Below, piece after piece: positions 44,626 to 58,134 of a stretch of 64,000 nucleotides of DNA. The stretch is taken from the NCBI RefSeq assembly GCF_028554725.1, contig NC_071671.1, forward strand, positions 4,562,501 to 4,626,500, given 5' to 3'. The notes under the pieces are model-generated. The model did no database searches. It saw only the letters and a list, made by a program, of their open reading frames with translations, and was not told the origin of the DNA. The DNA comes from Zeugodacus cucurbitae (Eukaryota > Arthropoda > Insecta > Diptera > Tephritidae). Position 1 is the stretch's first letter. Every line of letters starts with the position of its first letter. The position numbers and the translations under genes were made by a program.

Positions 44626-47502
44626 GTGAAATCGAAATTAAATACTGATCAGTTCCTGCCGAAAATTTATTTTCTCTTACAATTATACCTTTTACGAGAG
44701 TACTTTTTGTAATAACTTATTTTCGGAAACCACATCTATGAAAATAGAGTAGAAAATATGTGATTTTCTAATCTATAGCATCTATGGTCTAATCAAAACG
44801 GAAATCAACCCTACCCTGGAAGTCTCCATCAATCCATAGTACATAATCACTTTCACGGTTTAACATAACCTATTTGGTGGTGTTGAATAACTCTAACCAG
44901 TAATCATTCAGCTGAGAAGACTGAAGTCTCTACACATTTTTGGCCTCTTCAGACTCAGTTGACAAGTTCTCGCCGGTGTGACAGTTTTGTCTGATTAGTG
45001 TACCCCGCACTTGACACCTCTCCGATAAGCAGTAAGTCGCCCACACAGGCTGAGTCGCCGACTTAAAGTCAGAATTCGCTCGGGTAGGTTGGCTGTCAGT
45101 CAAGCTAAAGATAAAGTAACGACAGTAGGATATTTTACGGTAGCTAAGAGCAGAAAAAAACATAATAAAGAGCAATATGGACAATAAAAAGAATTATATT
45201 GTAATGAAACTACAAAAATAAAGATTTCACCATACTTACATGCTCGCTAGGCGATTTCAACCCAGTTGCCAGTCGCTTTCCAGGCAAATATATAATTACC
45301 TCGAAATGTCAAAACTAATTATGACAGCTGTCAGCATGCTACGCTAACTGTTAAGCGCGTCATCGAGAAAAACACAAATAAAAAGCAGTGAAGTCATGTT
45401 GTATAGGCGGTGGAAAAAAGTTGGAATCGGTTCGTGCAACATGGCTACAGAAGCAAGTCAGATATAGAAAGAGTGACTCAAAAGCACAACACAGCAAGAA
45501 AGCAAGTGAAAAATAATCATATTAAATGCTGAAACAAAAGGCGCGCCACCAACAACAAAGCCGAAATGGGAAAAGCTGGTGCAAGCGCGATACAAACAAG
45601 CGTCAGCGCGGAGATGAAGCAGAAATATAATCAGTTAAAGAGCCATAGTTGTGCGTAGCACTTGCTGTGGCAGGGGTAGTGGCAGGTCTAAAACCGAAGT
45701 CGCGACGCATAGACAGAAAAACAACAACAAAACAACAACAACTGTGTGAGTGAAAGAGTGTAGTGTGGGCTGAGGGAGCGCGGGGCAGTGAAATCTTGAA
45801 ATTAAAATTGAAAAGATGAATTACCAGAAGATGTTGACAAGACAAGGCTAACAAGCAGACGACAGCGACGCACAGGCATAACAACAACAACAAGCGAACA
45901 CACACACGCACACAGCGATAAACAAAGTGACAGCGGAGTGGCGAGTCAGTTTGTCAGCGGCGGTTACAAGCAGCGAACAACTTTTTAGCTGCCAACAATT
46001 CTATGTTTCTTGTAGTTGTTGTTGTTGTTGCCATAAGCTTGTTGCTAACTTCGGTGGTCGCCACCGTTGTTGGCTGGGAATGCTGGAAAACTGATTGTCG
46101 AGTGGAGAATTAAATTTTTTGACATTTCACTGCGTACTGCCAGCGGCAGCTCACTGCTGCACACTGTAGTTGTTGCTATTGTTTGATGTAATTTGGTGCG
46201 CTGCCGCTGAACTGTCATGTCAAAAATTGGTATTTAACTGATATTTCAGCGCTTAGCTGGGCAAGCACACACACAGAGCCACATGCATAACGGTGTATGT
46301 ATGTATGTATTTTGTGTGCTCAGCTTATTATTTATTATTTTCTGAACATTTAGTGAATCTCTAATCTCTCTACAAAATTCTTTCAGCTTTAAATCGAAAT
46401 TCCTTGGAAAATCCATAACATGCGTTTTCATGCGCTTGCTGGGGGCACAACCGTATATTCATATAGTGGTTGTTGTTGTTGTTTTAATATTCATATAGTT
46501 GTTAACAAGACTACATAAATAATTACGTATGCGCAGCTACGGTACGAGACTGCCCACCCATGTTGCTACCACACCGCTGGGCATTACGCTGTTACGTTGT
46601 TACTTTGGCTTATTACTTAGGAGTACAAGTTTATTTCCGATTCTTTTGTAGTTCATTCGTAACGGTTCAGGTGTGGGTGCTAATAACAAAATTTCGGGCT
46701 GTGTGAAAATCGTGGGAGAGCAGCGATAATGCTTAAATTTATATGTTTATTGATAAATCAGAGCGTATAAAACATTGTTGATGCTTGGAAAAATGTAACA
46801 ACAACACCAAAAACATGCAACTACACATTTGACCGATTTCAGAAATTATTTTGAATTTTGAGGAAACTAATAGCGAAACTTTGCTATGCTTTAAATACAC
46901 TGGAAAAAAGTTTAACCTACAAATCATGTTGATTGCATACAGAGAGCAATAAATGCCTTTAGAACTGGATTTTAATATTTTCACTTTCAAAATGTACCCA
47001 TTTGATACTAAGCAGTTTTCCTACAGAAAATCCAACAAGGTTTAAATTACAACAGAATTTTGATATTTATGGAGACTGGAGATATACTGAAGAGTAGGGA
47101 AAAAGGTCACAAAAAGTACCATATAAACATAAAAATATGGCAAATGTGAGCGCGCTCGAATGCTTCTTTTCCCAACTTCAGTCCACGTATGCCCCGATAC
47201 AGTTTCTGTTGCTTTTATTATATCAGGAGGAAATATTTCCCAATAAAACTTGAGGAATACTGCCCAGTTGACAGTATTTAGCCGTATATGAATCCATTCT
47301 GGTTACTTAGAATCGACTGCCGTGGGAACGGCTCCAGACAGAGTCTTCACAGTGTTCTGATAGTTCCAACAGCTGAAATTTCCCCTCAAATGACTTCACA
47401 TATTCATAAATGTTGCTTGTAGCTGAACATTTTTTTCAGGGTTTCCAAAACACAAAACAGCATTTTGTTCTCCCAGTAATGGTAATTGGCCAACTAACTA
47501 TA
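44626..47502. other. Non-coding stretch
   Basis: The island-type part runs to about 45230. CAA-rich unique sequence follows, with (CAA)n near 45721-45740, (TTG)n near 46012-46030 and (GTAT)n at about 46294-46310. Island-type sequence resumes at 46750-47500. Minus-strand frames of 60-102 codons match nothing I recognise. Confidence 0.55.
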
Positions 47503-47640
47503 TTAAGGGGTTACATGGGTTTCGTATGTTCAAAAAATCGATTTTTTTGTCAAGTCGATCCGAATAATAGTTTCGGAGATACAGCCTTTGGCCCCAAGTC
47601 AGGTATTATTGTTTCTCAAAACTTTAAACGCGTTTTTCCA
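47503..47640 (+). mobile_element. TTAA-MITE, left-end fragment
   Basis: TTAA (47503-47506) is followed by GGGGTTACATGGGTTTCG and TTCAAAAAATCGATTTTT, then CAAGTCGATCCGAATAATAG and TTTAAACGCGTTTTTC. All are in the same order as in the 1.93 kb copy, with an internal deletion of about 50 bp after the AT core. The right end is not recognisable, so the element is truncated near 47640. This copy has the best-preserved left terminus. Confidence 0.75.
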
Positions 47641-49761
47641 TTAGATGGGCCATTACATGTTACTCAAGTGTGGACTGCTACAAAATTCATCGAAAAACAA
47701 GGCTCTTAACGTTCTTGTTATTCTCAGTTGATCTTAAATATTTTAAAATACTATGTTTTTGAGCTGTTTATTAATATATTCGTCAAAACTTCAGCACTAA
47801 ACGATAAAACGTTGTTCGCTTCTGGCTTGAAAAGATATAAACATGCACCATGGCTGCTCATTATGATACATTTTTTACTTGACTAATATAAGTCATAATA
47901 AGGCTTTAGAATATTTTCAGCTGTAAAGAACTTTAAACTCTGAAACAAATTTATAAATTATTAATAAAGAAGCGTCTGTCGCATAAATTCCATTTACTTT
48001 TTGCGACAAATGTGATCAATACTTTTATTATTAACACTCTTTTTTTTTAAACGAAAAAAAAAAATAAATTGTGCATAAATTTTTGGCGATAAATATTTTT
48101 TTCGTTACCTAACCATAGCGCAAGAAATTCCAAATTGCTTACACGGCATCAAATTATCAGGCGGCGCCGCTAAGTCATTTAAACTTTGCCACAAATAATG
48201 TAACAAGCACTTTTATCAGCGTTATTTCATGCTGGCTGCTGCATAAAATTACGCCGCAAAAAATTCATATACAAACAGTAACAACAACAACAACACAAGC
48301 GATAAGCAGCGACACTTAAAGTACGGCAAATTCCAATACGCGTCGCCCAAACCAAAACATAAATATCTTAAACTTAAGCATAAGACACGAGTCAACGAAA
48401 GTCAAGCCGTAAGCTAAGTCTATAGCTGCTGCTGCCGAAGAAAGAAAAAAATAAAAAACAACAATAAAGAATGCGAAATACACACGGCGGTGTGCAGAAA
48501 GAAGTGGCTTTCGAGCGACACAGCTGCGACAATGGAAAAAGTCACTTAAGTGTCTGCGACGACGACGACAGGTCGACACAGGTGCCGAAGGTGAAGGTGA
48601 ACTTATGGTAGGTAGGCGGCTACAGCAAGGCGCGAACGAGGGCCAGAACGCGTTTGGCGTAAAAATTGTCGCATTGTTTATCTAAAAAATATGCAACAAC
48701 AATAAAAAAGTAAAGAAAACAAAAATCACCCAGCCAAAGTAACAACAACAAAAGCAAAGAACAGCATTTCGAATGAAAAAAATAACAAAATTTCAGCCTG
48801 AATGCCTGAAAAGTTGCGAATAACAAAAGTGAAAAAAACAAATAAAGACTACGCGTTAACTTGCCGAGCGCCAACGAGAAAAAATCTGAAAAATTTATTT
48901 ATGTGCAATAAAGCGGAAAAATAAACACAACCAATTTTTCAAGGACTCGTCTGCAGCGTGCGTTTAAAGAACGACGGCCATAATTCTCACACGCACACAC
49001 ACAAAACTTTTACTCAATTTTCTATTTACTCGCCGCTTTAAGCTAGTACATTCATTTACACTGCGGCTGCCGGAATTTGTATAACGGTATTAACGCGCTA
49101 ACGTTGTTTTTCTTATGTGTCCTTTATGTGTGTGTGTGTTTGTGTGCTGACATAATGACAACTTAAATTACTGCATGAGTGCTAGCGGCTCGCTTCCAAG
49201 ACAGTTACTTCCTCTGCAGTTGTTGCTCTTTGACGCTTAAAGCGAAGCTGCCCGAACGTATCGTGCTTATATATAAGCTAGCATTTCTTGTGGTTTGACG
49301 TAATGAGGTTGTGGTTATGGTGTGTTGTCGCAAAAATCTTAAATTATACTATATAGAAATGTTAGTAGTAAAGAAATTTAAAGAGAATTATTTCTCATTT
49401 ATACTAAAAAATGGGATTTTAATCTAGTAGAACTCAATTAACCACTATATAAACTCGACTTTGGCGCTTTTAGAAAACTTATTATATTCCCAGGAAATGA
49501 CCCTCTATATGCCACATAGTCCCATTTGATACCATCATTGTGATTTCGATAAAGATTTATTGATATTTAATATTGAATTCAAAGATAATTTTCAAAACAA
49601 ATTGGAAAATAACGTTAATGAGGTCTATTGGATCTTGTATAATTCAAAAATATAGACCATCAATCAAGCGCTGCTTTCATGATCTTTGAGGTAATGATAA
49701 TACTTCGAAAACATCGAAGAAAATTAAAGAAAAAGACCAATAAGTATAAGACCAAAATTAA
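47641..49761. other. Non-coding stretch with a TATA-like palindrome
   Basis: CAA-rich unique sequence, including (CAA)n near 48281-48294 and a (GT)n run at about 49127-49140. A 14-bp palindromic TATA-like string, GCTTATATATAAGC, lies at 49265-49278, but no initiator or gene follows convincingly. 49330-49761 is island-type. Confidence 0.5.
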
Positions 49762-50534
49762 GTAATCACTTTGCGCTATATGGTGGATGCGATAAAACCT
49801 CCCATCAGAGCTCCAGTAGCTTCTGACGAGTCATCAACAGTGTGTGTGATCCGGCGTTGTCCTGGTGGAACAAATCTGGACGCTTCTGATCGATCGCCTG
49901 CTTCAAGCCAGTTGTTCGCAGTAGATGGTAGAATTAAGCGTATGGCCATATGGGAGCAGCTCATAGTGGATGATCCAATCCCAATCCCACCAAACACACA
50001 GCAAAATCTTCCTGGCCGTCAGTCCGGCTTGGCCACTGCTTGGGACGATTCACCGGCCTTCGACCACGACCGTTTTCGCTTGATATTGTCGTATGTGATC
50101 CATTTTTCGTCGCCAGTCACCATCCGCTTAAAAATGGGTCGAGTTCGTCCCGTTTCAGCAGCATATCGCAGGCGTTGATTCGGTCCACAAGATTTATTGC
50201 GTCAAACCATGCGGCACCCAAACATCAAGCTTTTTTGAGTATCCTGCTTTCTGCAGATGGTTTAAAATGGTTTGCTGACTAACTTCCATCTTCTGAGCGA
50301 TGTCACGAGATGCCACATGCCGGCCTAACTCAATGTTTACCACGATTTGATCGGTATTCGTCGTCACAGGCCTTCCGCCGGCTGGCTTAACCAAACTAAT
50401 CATGCATAGCGTCGTTTTGTAGGTTATGTCAAGACCTTTCAAAGATGTATAGTATTGCTAGATACGAGCTCTGTATCGCTTAATACATAGCCACGAAATT
50501 TAAAAGATAAAAAGGCGGAAGGGAGATATTTGCC
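49762..50534 (-). mobile_element. mariner family A, copy A5 (helix-turn-helix deleted, 3' end lost)
   Basis: The right end at about 50505-50534 carries the family TIR (AAATATCTCCCTTCCGCC on the minus strand) and the leader. A deletion then joins the leader (CMISLV) directly to KPAGGRPVTTNTDQI, removing the start codon and the first helix-turn-helix. Downstream come HVASRDIAQKMEVSQQTILN, LLKRNE, TGDEKWITYDNIKRKRSW (first Asp), LLCVWWDWDW-like and IHYELLPYG-like blocks, FHQDNAGSHTLLMTRQKLLE (second Asp) and IAQSDY (third Asp). It is the only family-A copy in the window in which all three catalytic aspartates can be seen, but frameshifts, a premature stop and the lost DNA-binding region make it inert. 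Homology ends at about 49765; no 3' TIR. Confidence 0.87.
50194..50442 (-). pseudogene. mariner A5 transposase segment
   Basis: An 82-codon frame joins leader sequence (ITYKTTLCMISLV, which is not protein in sister copies) to transposase: KPAGGRPVTTNTDQIVVNIE, LGRHVASRDIAQKMEVSQQT, ILNHLQKAGYSKKLDVWVPH. The second part is the second helix-turn-helix and linker. The fused frame is an artefact of the deletion. Confidence 0.78.
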
Positions 50535-53500
50535 AACCAATATAATATTAAACTGGATAGAAAAATTAGGAAGTAGAACACACTTTTTGACTAGATTGAA
50601 AAGCTTTGGTCGAAAATCAAAGTAAGGAATAATGAAAATGATAAAAACTGTTCTACATGCCTATACATTTAAGGACACTAGGAATTCTCTAGAAAATCAG
50701 AAGAAGAAACTGAAGTAATAAAGTCGCTAATGTGGGCTTAACTGACTTACGTAGTCAGACTGATTTAATGTGGTGATAAATAAATATATTATATACTATA
50801 TATGTATTAATATATAGATAAATATATTTGGAAAGTTAAATAAATTTAATAGAAGAACTATCTAGTAATACCAGCTTATTTTACATACAAGCCAATTTTT
50901 AAATTAGTCTGAGCAAAGATTTCCTCAACTACTTTTTAAATAAACGAAAGCTCTACACCACCACAATCGCACATATTCACTCAGTGCTAAATAATAATAA
51001 TAACAATAAAGCATATACAATTTACCTACCAATAAGCTATGGCACAACATTATGCATATACACGAGTAGATATTAGGTACATAGTTGCACGCAACGTCAC
51101 TCCAGACAGGACTTTACTTACAAACACACAGATGGAAGAGAAAATGTCTATATACACGAATATTATATTTTCATTTGTAACTTCCGCATTTTTGTTATAT
51201 TTTCCTGGCGGCGGCGTGAGACACATTAAGAACGTCTGCCACGAAATATCAGCGCGCTAATGCCACTGCCACTGCCATTGGCTCCCTCCCGCTTGGCACT
51301 CCACAGGCATACAAGTGATGGACGCATTGTAAGGCACAGCTGGCGTGCAGAGCCATTGACGCCGCCAGCGATGGGCTGCCAAACAAACTCTGCGGCAAGA
51401 GCACATACACTAATAATGTATGTAATAGTATTAAACATAAACACATACACACACAATGAATGAAAGTCAGTTGCTGCATTCATGTAGATCCACAGCTTTC
51501 ATGAGCTCGTCACTCATACGCCCTGTACACTCGCTGTAAGGCAGCCCATTGTTCGCGCGCATACTGCTGCGGTATACGCTTAAGTAAGTGGCATAATTTG
51601 TGTCTGTGGGCGAAATATAAGCGTTCTGCCATGAATTTTAGCGCAATTTGCTTTAACTTATTTGTTTGGCGGCGCGATTCGCCAGCAAGAAAAAACGACA
51701 GCCGACGAATTTGGTCGAAAAAATTATGGCGCGGAGAAATAACAAAGTAAAGCCGTGAAAAATGTGAAAATAAGTGAAATTTTGTAGACAGTCAAATTTG
51801 TAGCTGCCTATCTGATGGCCTGACTGTCTGTCGGGGCCCACTTCTCAACTTCTTTTAGCCTGTATGCGCCGTGAGCCGCCGCTTGGCTGATATAGTAGAC
51901 CTTTGCCACTATTGCCGAAGTTGGCGCTGCCCTTTGTTGGTGTGTTTGCTTAGCTGTCTATTTTTTGAAGCCCTCACTCGCTGCTCCTTCCTGCCGCACA
52001 CACAGTGCTCCTGTTTTCTTGCTCTACTCATCTACTCAGTCATTTCGCGCCTGAATGGTTTACTGCCTGTGTTGCCCACTGTGTACTCCTGTATCGCTCG
52101 TTTGCTGTGTAATAGCGAATTTTATGGTAAAGAAATTTTCTTTTGTTACTTTCATTTGTTTCTTGCAGTTTTATATTATTTCCGGCGTCTTCTTCACTCA
52201 TCTTTTGCTTATTTTTTCTATTTTGTTATTTGGCAACAAAGCTTTGCCCGCGAGTGTTTGTCTGTTTGACTCGCTGACATACTTGACTCGCTGTCATCTT
52301 CTTCTTCACCTTCATTCCGTCATTCTCCACACTTTCTTCAACACGCTTTGTTTGTTGCCAAAATGTAGCGTTCCGCCCGCAGTTATACCTCACTGCGTAC
52401 TTGCTTATCTTTCGTCCCGTGCCACTTTCCCTCGCTCTGCTACCGACTTGCCTACAATCGGATCACCTGAGGTTATTGATTTGTCGCATTAGATTGTGTA
52501 ACGCATTCCTCAACGCATATTTAATGATGGTGCTATTGGGTAAGCTTTCATATTTACGCTTATCCGCATGCCTTCATTACTCCCTCTTCAACGCAGCAAC
52601 CACCACCTCTCTCACTTCAGTAGCACATCCTTGTAAGTCACTTACTGTCGTGCACTACCCAGCCAACCAGCCAGCAGCGCTTCCTTCTGGCTTTTGGCAA
52701 TTTACTACCGCTGCTGTCATGGCAGTGAGGCCTACTTGCAACGTGTTTGCCTGGCAGCCACTCAATGCCGTGTCCTTTGTTTCAGTACTCACCTTCATAC
52801 ATAATTCACGTGTACCTTAGAAGACAGCGCTATGCTATTGCCATACACTCTGTGTGATTGTGTTTGTGTGTGTGCCTTAAGTCACTCGCTTGGTGTTATG
52901 TAATTTTCATTTTGTTCGTTATTTGCGTAATTTAATAACTTTGTTTAACATAATTGTCAATTGAAGCGTTTTGTAGCGAATCATTGGCGTTATTGTGTGT
53001 GCACCATGGCGTATGAGTAACGAAATTTTCGTGTGGGTGGCACTAAGGTAAAGTATGAGTGGAAGATAGCCCAACCAGCACAAAATTTTGTGTTTTGTTA
53101 AAGTTTAAGAATTTAAATTAGATAAAAATAAAAGCAGCAAAAGCAGTGTAGGCCACAAAACCAAGTACCAGCATATGGACTTTCAATATTTATTTTTAAA
53201 ATTACTTTAAATTAGCAGAAAAATAAATTAAAATCGAAAATAAAATAAGAAATTTAAATTGCTATCGTACACTTAAACTAAAGCCAAAATTCAATTGTTT
53301 ACTGGCATCATTCCACCGAAAATAAATATCCACTAATATATGCACATACGCATAAATTGAATTATTCACTTGTGAGTTGCTGCCTGAGTTCCACTTTTTT
53401 TCTCAAGTAAAAATGTGCCGCTGTTCGCTGCTGCCATCGTTTTTTTCCACGCTTCACCTTAAGCCCCTACATTTTTTACTTTTTGCCATCAGCTTTGCCT

Positions 53501-53842
53501 AAGCTACAATTGTAATCTTCGTTAAGTGCAATGAACTTTGAAATTTGATAAAGAAAATTACATGCAAATTTATTGTTTCGTAGATATCTACCGTTGGTTT
53601 ATGGTTTATATTTTTGCGCAATTTAATTTTTCCAGCTTTGCTGATGTGGGTTATATAAATCACAGCAGTATGGCACGCACATTGATAAAATATTTATATT
53701 TTTGCCATTAAAATTTGAATGCGTTCTGATTTTTACAATAAAAAATAATGAGGAAATTTGGTATTTCGACTTCGAATTGCTATTGGTAGCTCTTTTTATG
53801 AAGTAGATATCAAGATAAGTGTACTGGTAAATTACAACAGAG
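50535..53842. other. Non-coding stretch
   Basis: AT-rich to about 50930, including TATATA-type sequence at 50785-50830, then unique sequence. At 51871-52820 there are three overlapping T-rich frames of 132-145 codons in different phases, rich in C, L, F and S. They lack recognised domains, and overlap in all phases is what stop-poor CT-rich DNA produces. No gene is called. Confidence 0.5.
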
Positions 53843-54342
53843 CTGGGTTTGAGTTATTAAATAATATTTCAACAAAATTTTCCATTTAAACTGCCAAATA
53901 AACGCAATTTCCAACTGGTTGAGAAGTACAGCATTATTTGGTAATGTGAATGAAATTACTACACTAATATTGATAACGCCTAACACTATGGTTCATTGAG
54001 TGTGAGTGAGTTATGCTAAACCTCTATTAAAGTGCTGTTTAAAGAAGCTTACAACCAAGTTAATGAAATGTAAAATCATAATGAAGATAATAAGATATGG
54101 CCACCGCTCCGATATGATCCCATTCAGACTTAATGAAGAACTAGATAGCAAATTAAGTTTGTTTTGAGCTAGATTTAAGTTATTAAGTAATATTATACAC
54201 AAATTTCCAACTCAAACTGCAAAATAAACTCGGTTCCCAACTGATTGAGAAGTACAGCATTATTTGGCAATGCGAATGAAATGATTGAACTAATATTGAT
54301 ATCAGCCTATGTAGTATAGTATATTGAGTGTTTTTGAGTTCA
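53843..54342. repeat. Diverged direct repeat pair (about 170 bp units)
   Basis: Copy 1 (about 53843-54010) and copy 2 (about 54168-54342) share, in order, the GAGTTATTAA or AAGTTATTAA block, a TTTCCA-xx-AACTGC-AAATAAAC block, and TTGAGAAGTACAGCATTATT. The last continues in both with GG(T/C)AATG(T/C)GAATGAAAT. Both end with AACTAATATTGATA or CACTAATATTGATA and ATTGAGTGT. The units are separated by about 155 bp. No coding potential. Confidence 0.85.
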
Positions 54343-57300
54343 TAATATGTTGCTTTAAAGGTATAGTTATAGATTTATATGTAGCGCATAAAAAATGCTT
54401 GATGTAATAGGTAATATTAACACATTTCATTTATTGCTCAAAATATAATGAGATACTCTAAATCCATCTCACTTGTTGTTGTAATGCCCATCTCAAATTT
54501 ATTCGTCACATCGATTGAACTTCCTTTTAAGGCTTCTAATAAAAAAAATAAAATAAAACGAAAAAGCATCTCAACAACCGCTATAAAAAACACGAAAGCC
54601 AACAACGAATTCTGTGTTTTTGTATTTGTATTTGCTTAGCGTAAATGATTACCACTTAAATTGTGCTCGGTTGCCACCTAAAAACCAATTTGGGCACACA
54701 ATAATGGGAACATATGTTTTTGCCTTTCCAGCAAACACGCTTTTGTATTTATACGATATTTTTTCCTCGTATTTATTTATTTATTTATTGTATTTGTAAT
54801 AGAGCGCAACGTTGCCAACAATAATACACCGACACATTGACACATACACATACACGAAAATGTAAAACGGAAAACAAATTGTAGTAACAAAAGGACACAA
54901 ACGAAAGGCAAAGGCGCTCGGCTGGAGTATATGAAAAGGTATGCTTGCTCAGTATGGACGCCCCAAAAAACGAGAGCTATGCAGAAGGAGTATAAAAAAC
55001 GGGCGGAAAAGAAAATTCACTTGCCTATTTAAATAAACTCGTAAAGCTGCAAGCCACATTCAAAGCTACACATGCTTCTACGTGTGTGTGTGAAAGCCAA
55101 AGCAGGCCAGCAAAGTGCTGGAAGTTGCACGAAGCCTGCGAAAGAAGCTGCAATTGCCGGCAAAGCAAATAAACTGTCAGTGCCAAAGAAAGACTGCACG
55201 AATCGGAGGTGCTTGCAGGAGGAGGCAAGCAAACGGACGTTTCGAACAAAGGATACAGCAACATACATAATTCGTTTGGCAGCCCTTTGGACGCACGTAC
55301 TGTGGCAATGGTGGCATAAGCGGTGAGCAAACGTGCTCGGCCAACAACATTCGTTGGTGCAGTATGTGAGCGTTTACAAGTTTTTGGGTGCTGACTTCGC
55401 CATGCAAGGACCTAACCGAAAGGACATATGTTTTTGTTTTTGTTCTGTGTATGTGTCTTGTTCTTCTTTGTCTACACTCTTGTGCTGTTTTGTGTTGTTG
55501 TTTCCATGTTTATTTCGTGCACGCTTTGTTTACATGTTTCGACAACAGGCCTTTAAAGCCACAACAGTTATGCAGTGTGCTGCAGAAATTTTTAGGTTAC
55601 CTATTGGGGAGCCATATTAATATTTTTGAGTGTTGCGAGGGGTGGTCGAAAAGATTCCGAAATGCGTTTAAGAGACGATATTCAATGGAATCTTACTGAT
55701 AAAAATAGCAAAAATGTAATAGATAATCATGTAGAGGAATGAAAAGATAAGCAATAATATTATGAAAAGGATTAATTATGGTTTATCGATCATATCACAT
55801 CAACTATGCCACACTTCAGATTTTACAAACCCTACAGTCCTTTAAACAACTTATAAGTCTTAGCACAAGACTATTAAGTATTAACTCAACTTAACCTCAC
55901 ATATTAATAGGAGTTTATTTCCTTTTCAACTATAATCAGCGGGTTTCTTGACCTTTTTTCTACCAACATACCTTCAGCAAACTATCCACCCTTTAGAATA
56001 GCAGCCACTACTTTAGCACGTCCTATTTGCGCCTTTGTAGGTAAAGGACTGCACAATGCCTGCGCTATCATTGATATTATTTGCTGCTCGTCTTTAAACC
56101 TAAACAAACTGCACTTGTTACCCGAAATACCGTTACACACCCAAAATATGTAAGTTGCCCCACAGCAAGAAATGTGTCACACAGACACACTCAGATATAT
56201 AACTTCTTCCTTTCTGCTGCCAAACTGCCTGCTTGTAACGATAATATGGTACACACACCCACGTCTGGGGGCCATTATGCAATGCCATTAAACACCTACT
56301 CGCGCTTAACCGCCGTTGAACGCTACTCCCCTTTAATGTTAGACTTTTCTTTGTTAGCTTGTATCTCAATTCGTCTGGCAGTGTCTCCCCTTTTGCGTAG
56401 ACACCATTTGTGTACTGCGTGCGCGTTCATTGACTTCACAATGTCGCTGAATTTGAATTAGATTTGTTTATGGGCGGCTATTTTTTACACCCTTCTTTCT
56501 TGGGGAGGTATGCGTGTAAAAGGGTGGCTACGGTGTAACGTCCTTCTGGCTACCTTTTTCTTATTGTTGCATTTTTATTTAACCAATTTTTCTTGTTTTA
56601 TGCGCCACTTTTTTAGGCCATTGCCTTATTCTTCTTCAATTTTATTATTATTTTGTGCAAAAGTGTTTTGTTTTCCATTCAATTTGTATTTTTTATGATT
56701 TACTCATACATACTCGATATAAGGGCCAAACACTCAACGTGCAACACAATGAATTCCTTCATGCTTTTTATTGTTGTTTACCGTGGCTTGCGTATGGTGG
56801 AGTGATGGAGGCATCGAAAACAAACATTTGTTTGGTGCTTTACTCCTTTTGTAGGCGATATTTCTTCACTACTCATATCTTATTCTGCCTCTTGGATATC
56901 TAGCCGCCATCAAACGAACGTCCATTCAAGACTGCTGCTTTCATATACACACAAACAAACGCCATTCATGAAAGCTCCGTCTTCCTGCGTTTTCGATAAA
57001 TATTTTTTCTCTGCCTCACAGCTGTCATTGCTACTGACTGCCTTGTGCTGTGTGCTCCATTTCTTGTTTACAGTTATATGTGCGCGCTGCGAAAACTCCA
57101 ATACAATTTCGCATGAATATTTTTCTCGTACGTCGGGAAAAGAGCAAAAAATAATAATAATAAAACGAGATTGACATATACTCGCTTCAACTTTGGCCTC
57201 AGCCACTTTTTGCTTGTTTGTCCTTTGCCACGATGCCTTGCTAAGGCAACTTTATATACTAGCCACAGCCGGCACTCGAAACCTTCACACACACATAAAT

Positions 57301-58112
57301 GCTCAAGCGCCACACTTTCACGCCGTTGACATTTTATTTCGCCCAATTTCAGCCTTTATCAGTTTTATTTTTCTATGTTTGTTGGTCATTCCAACGCCTG
57401 CACTCTTATCAATAAATAAATATTGAATTTTATCGATTTTCTTTCCCGACTGCGTCTAATACACATAGCAGTATGTATGTATGGATGTAAGCATTTAATT
57501 TTATTTATTTGTTATTTTTTGCGTTTTCCTTTTCATTGCCATTTCTCGCCGGAGATGCTGGAAATATTTGTATTTGATGGAAATTTAATGAGTTTGCTTT
57601 GCTGTTGCCATTGCCACTACTACCGCCTTCAACATTGTCCTTTTTGTATGTACGAGTATGTATGTCTGCATATTTGGTCCTGTCATCCTTTCAATTTGTG
57701 TCCGAGAATTTTTCACTCAAAATTTGTGTCAAAATGTCAGTTTATTTAGTATCTTGAGAGCAAATTGACATTGATTGAGTGCATGATTGATGTATTGTTG
57801 CTTGTAATAGTAAACAGTATTGATAACTTTACTTAAAGCTTAAATGATGAGCGCTGATTTACTTTAAAAAAATGTTCAAAAGTTGCTTAACAAAAATCGA
57901 TGACCATACTATCCAACTGAAATACTAGACTATATCCGTCATAGTTTAGTCGAAAACTCAGATCAATGTACCATAAAATATGTCTCCTTCATAGATGTGT
58001 CTCTTATACCTCAGTATACTTCCTAGTTCATTTCGAACCCCTACTTTTTGAAATAGTGTTCTTATATATCATTTGAGTCTGCAGAATTATTTCTTAATTT
58101 TATTATCCTATT
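54343..58112. other. Non-coding stretch
   Basis: No supportable gene. There are a TTTAT repeat near 54770-54792, CA tracts, and T-rich runs near 56560-56700. Frames of 84-126 codons at 55025-55699 and 56081-56461 have no domain I recognise and overlap frames on the other strand. 57780-58112 is island-type, leading into the LINE. Confidence 0.55.
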
Positions 58113-58134
58113 CATCCTTTCGGATACGAAGCGA

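Noticed and set aside
51871..52820. Three overlapping frames of 132-145 codons
   Set aside because: They are open in several phases at once because the strand is CT-rich. No shared motif, no convincing start context.
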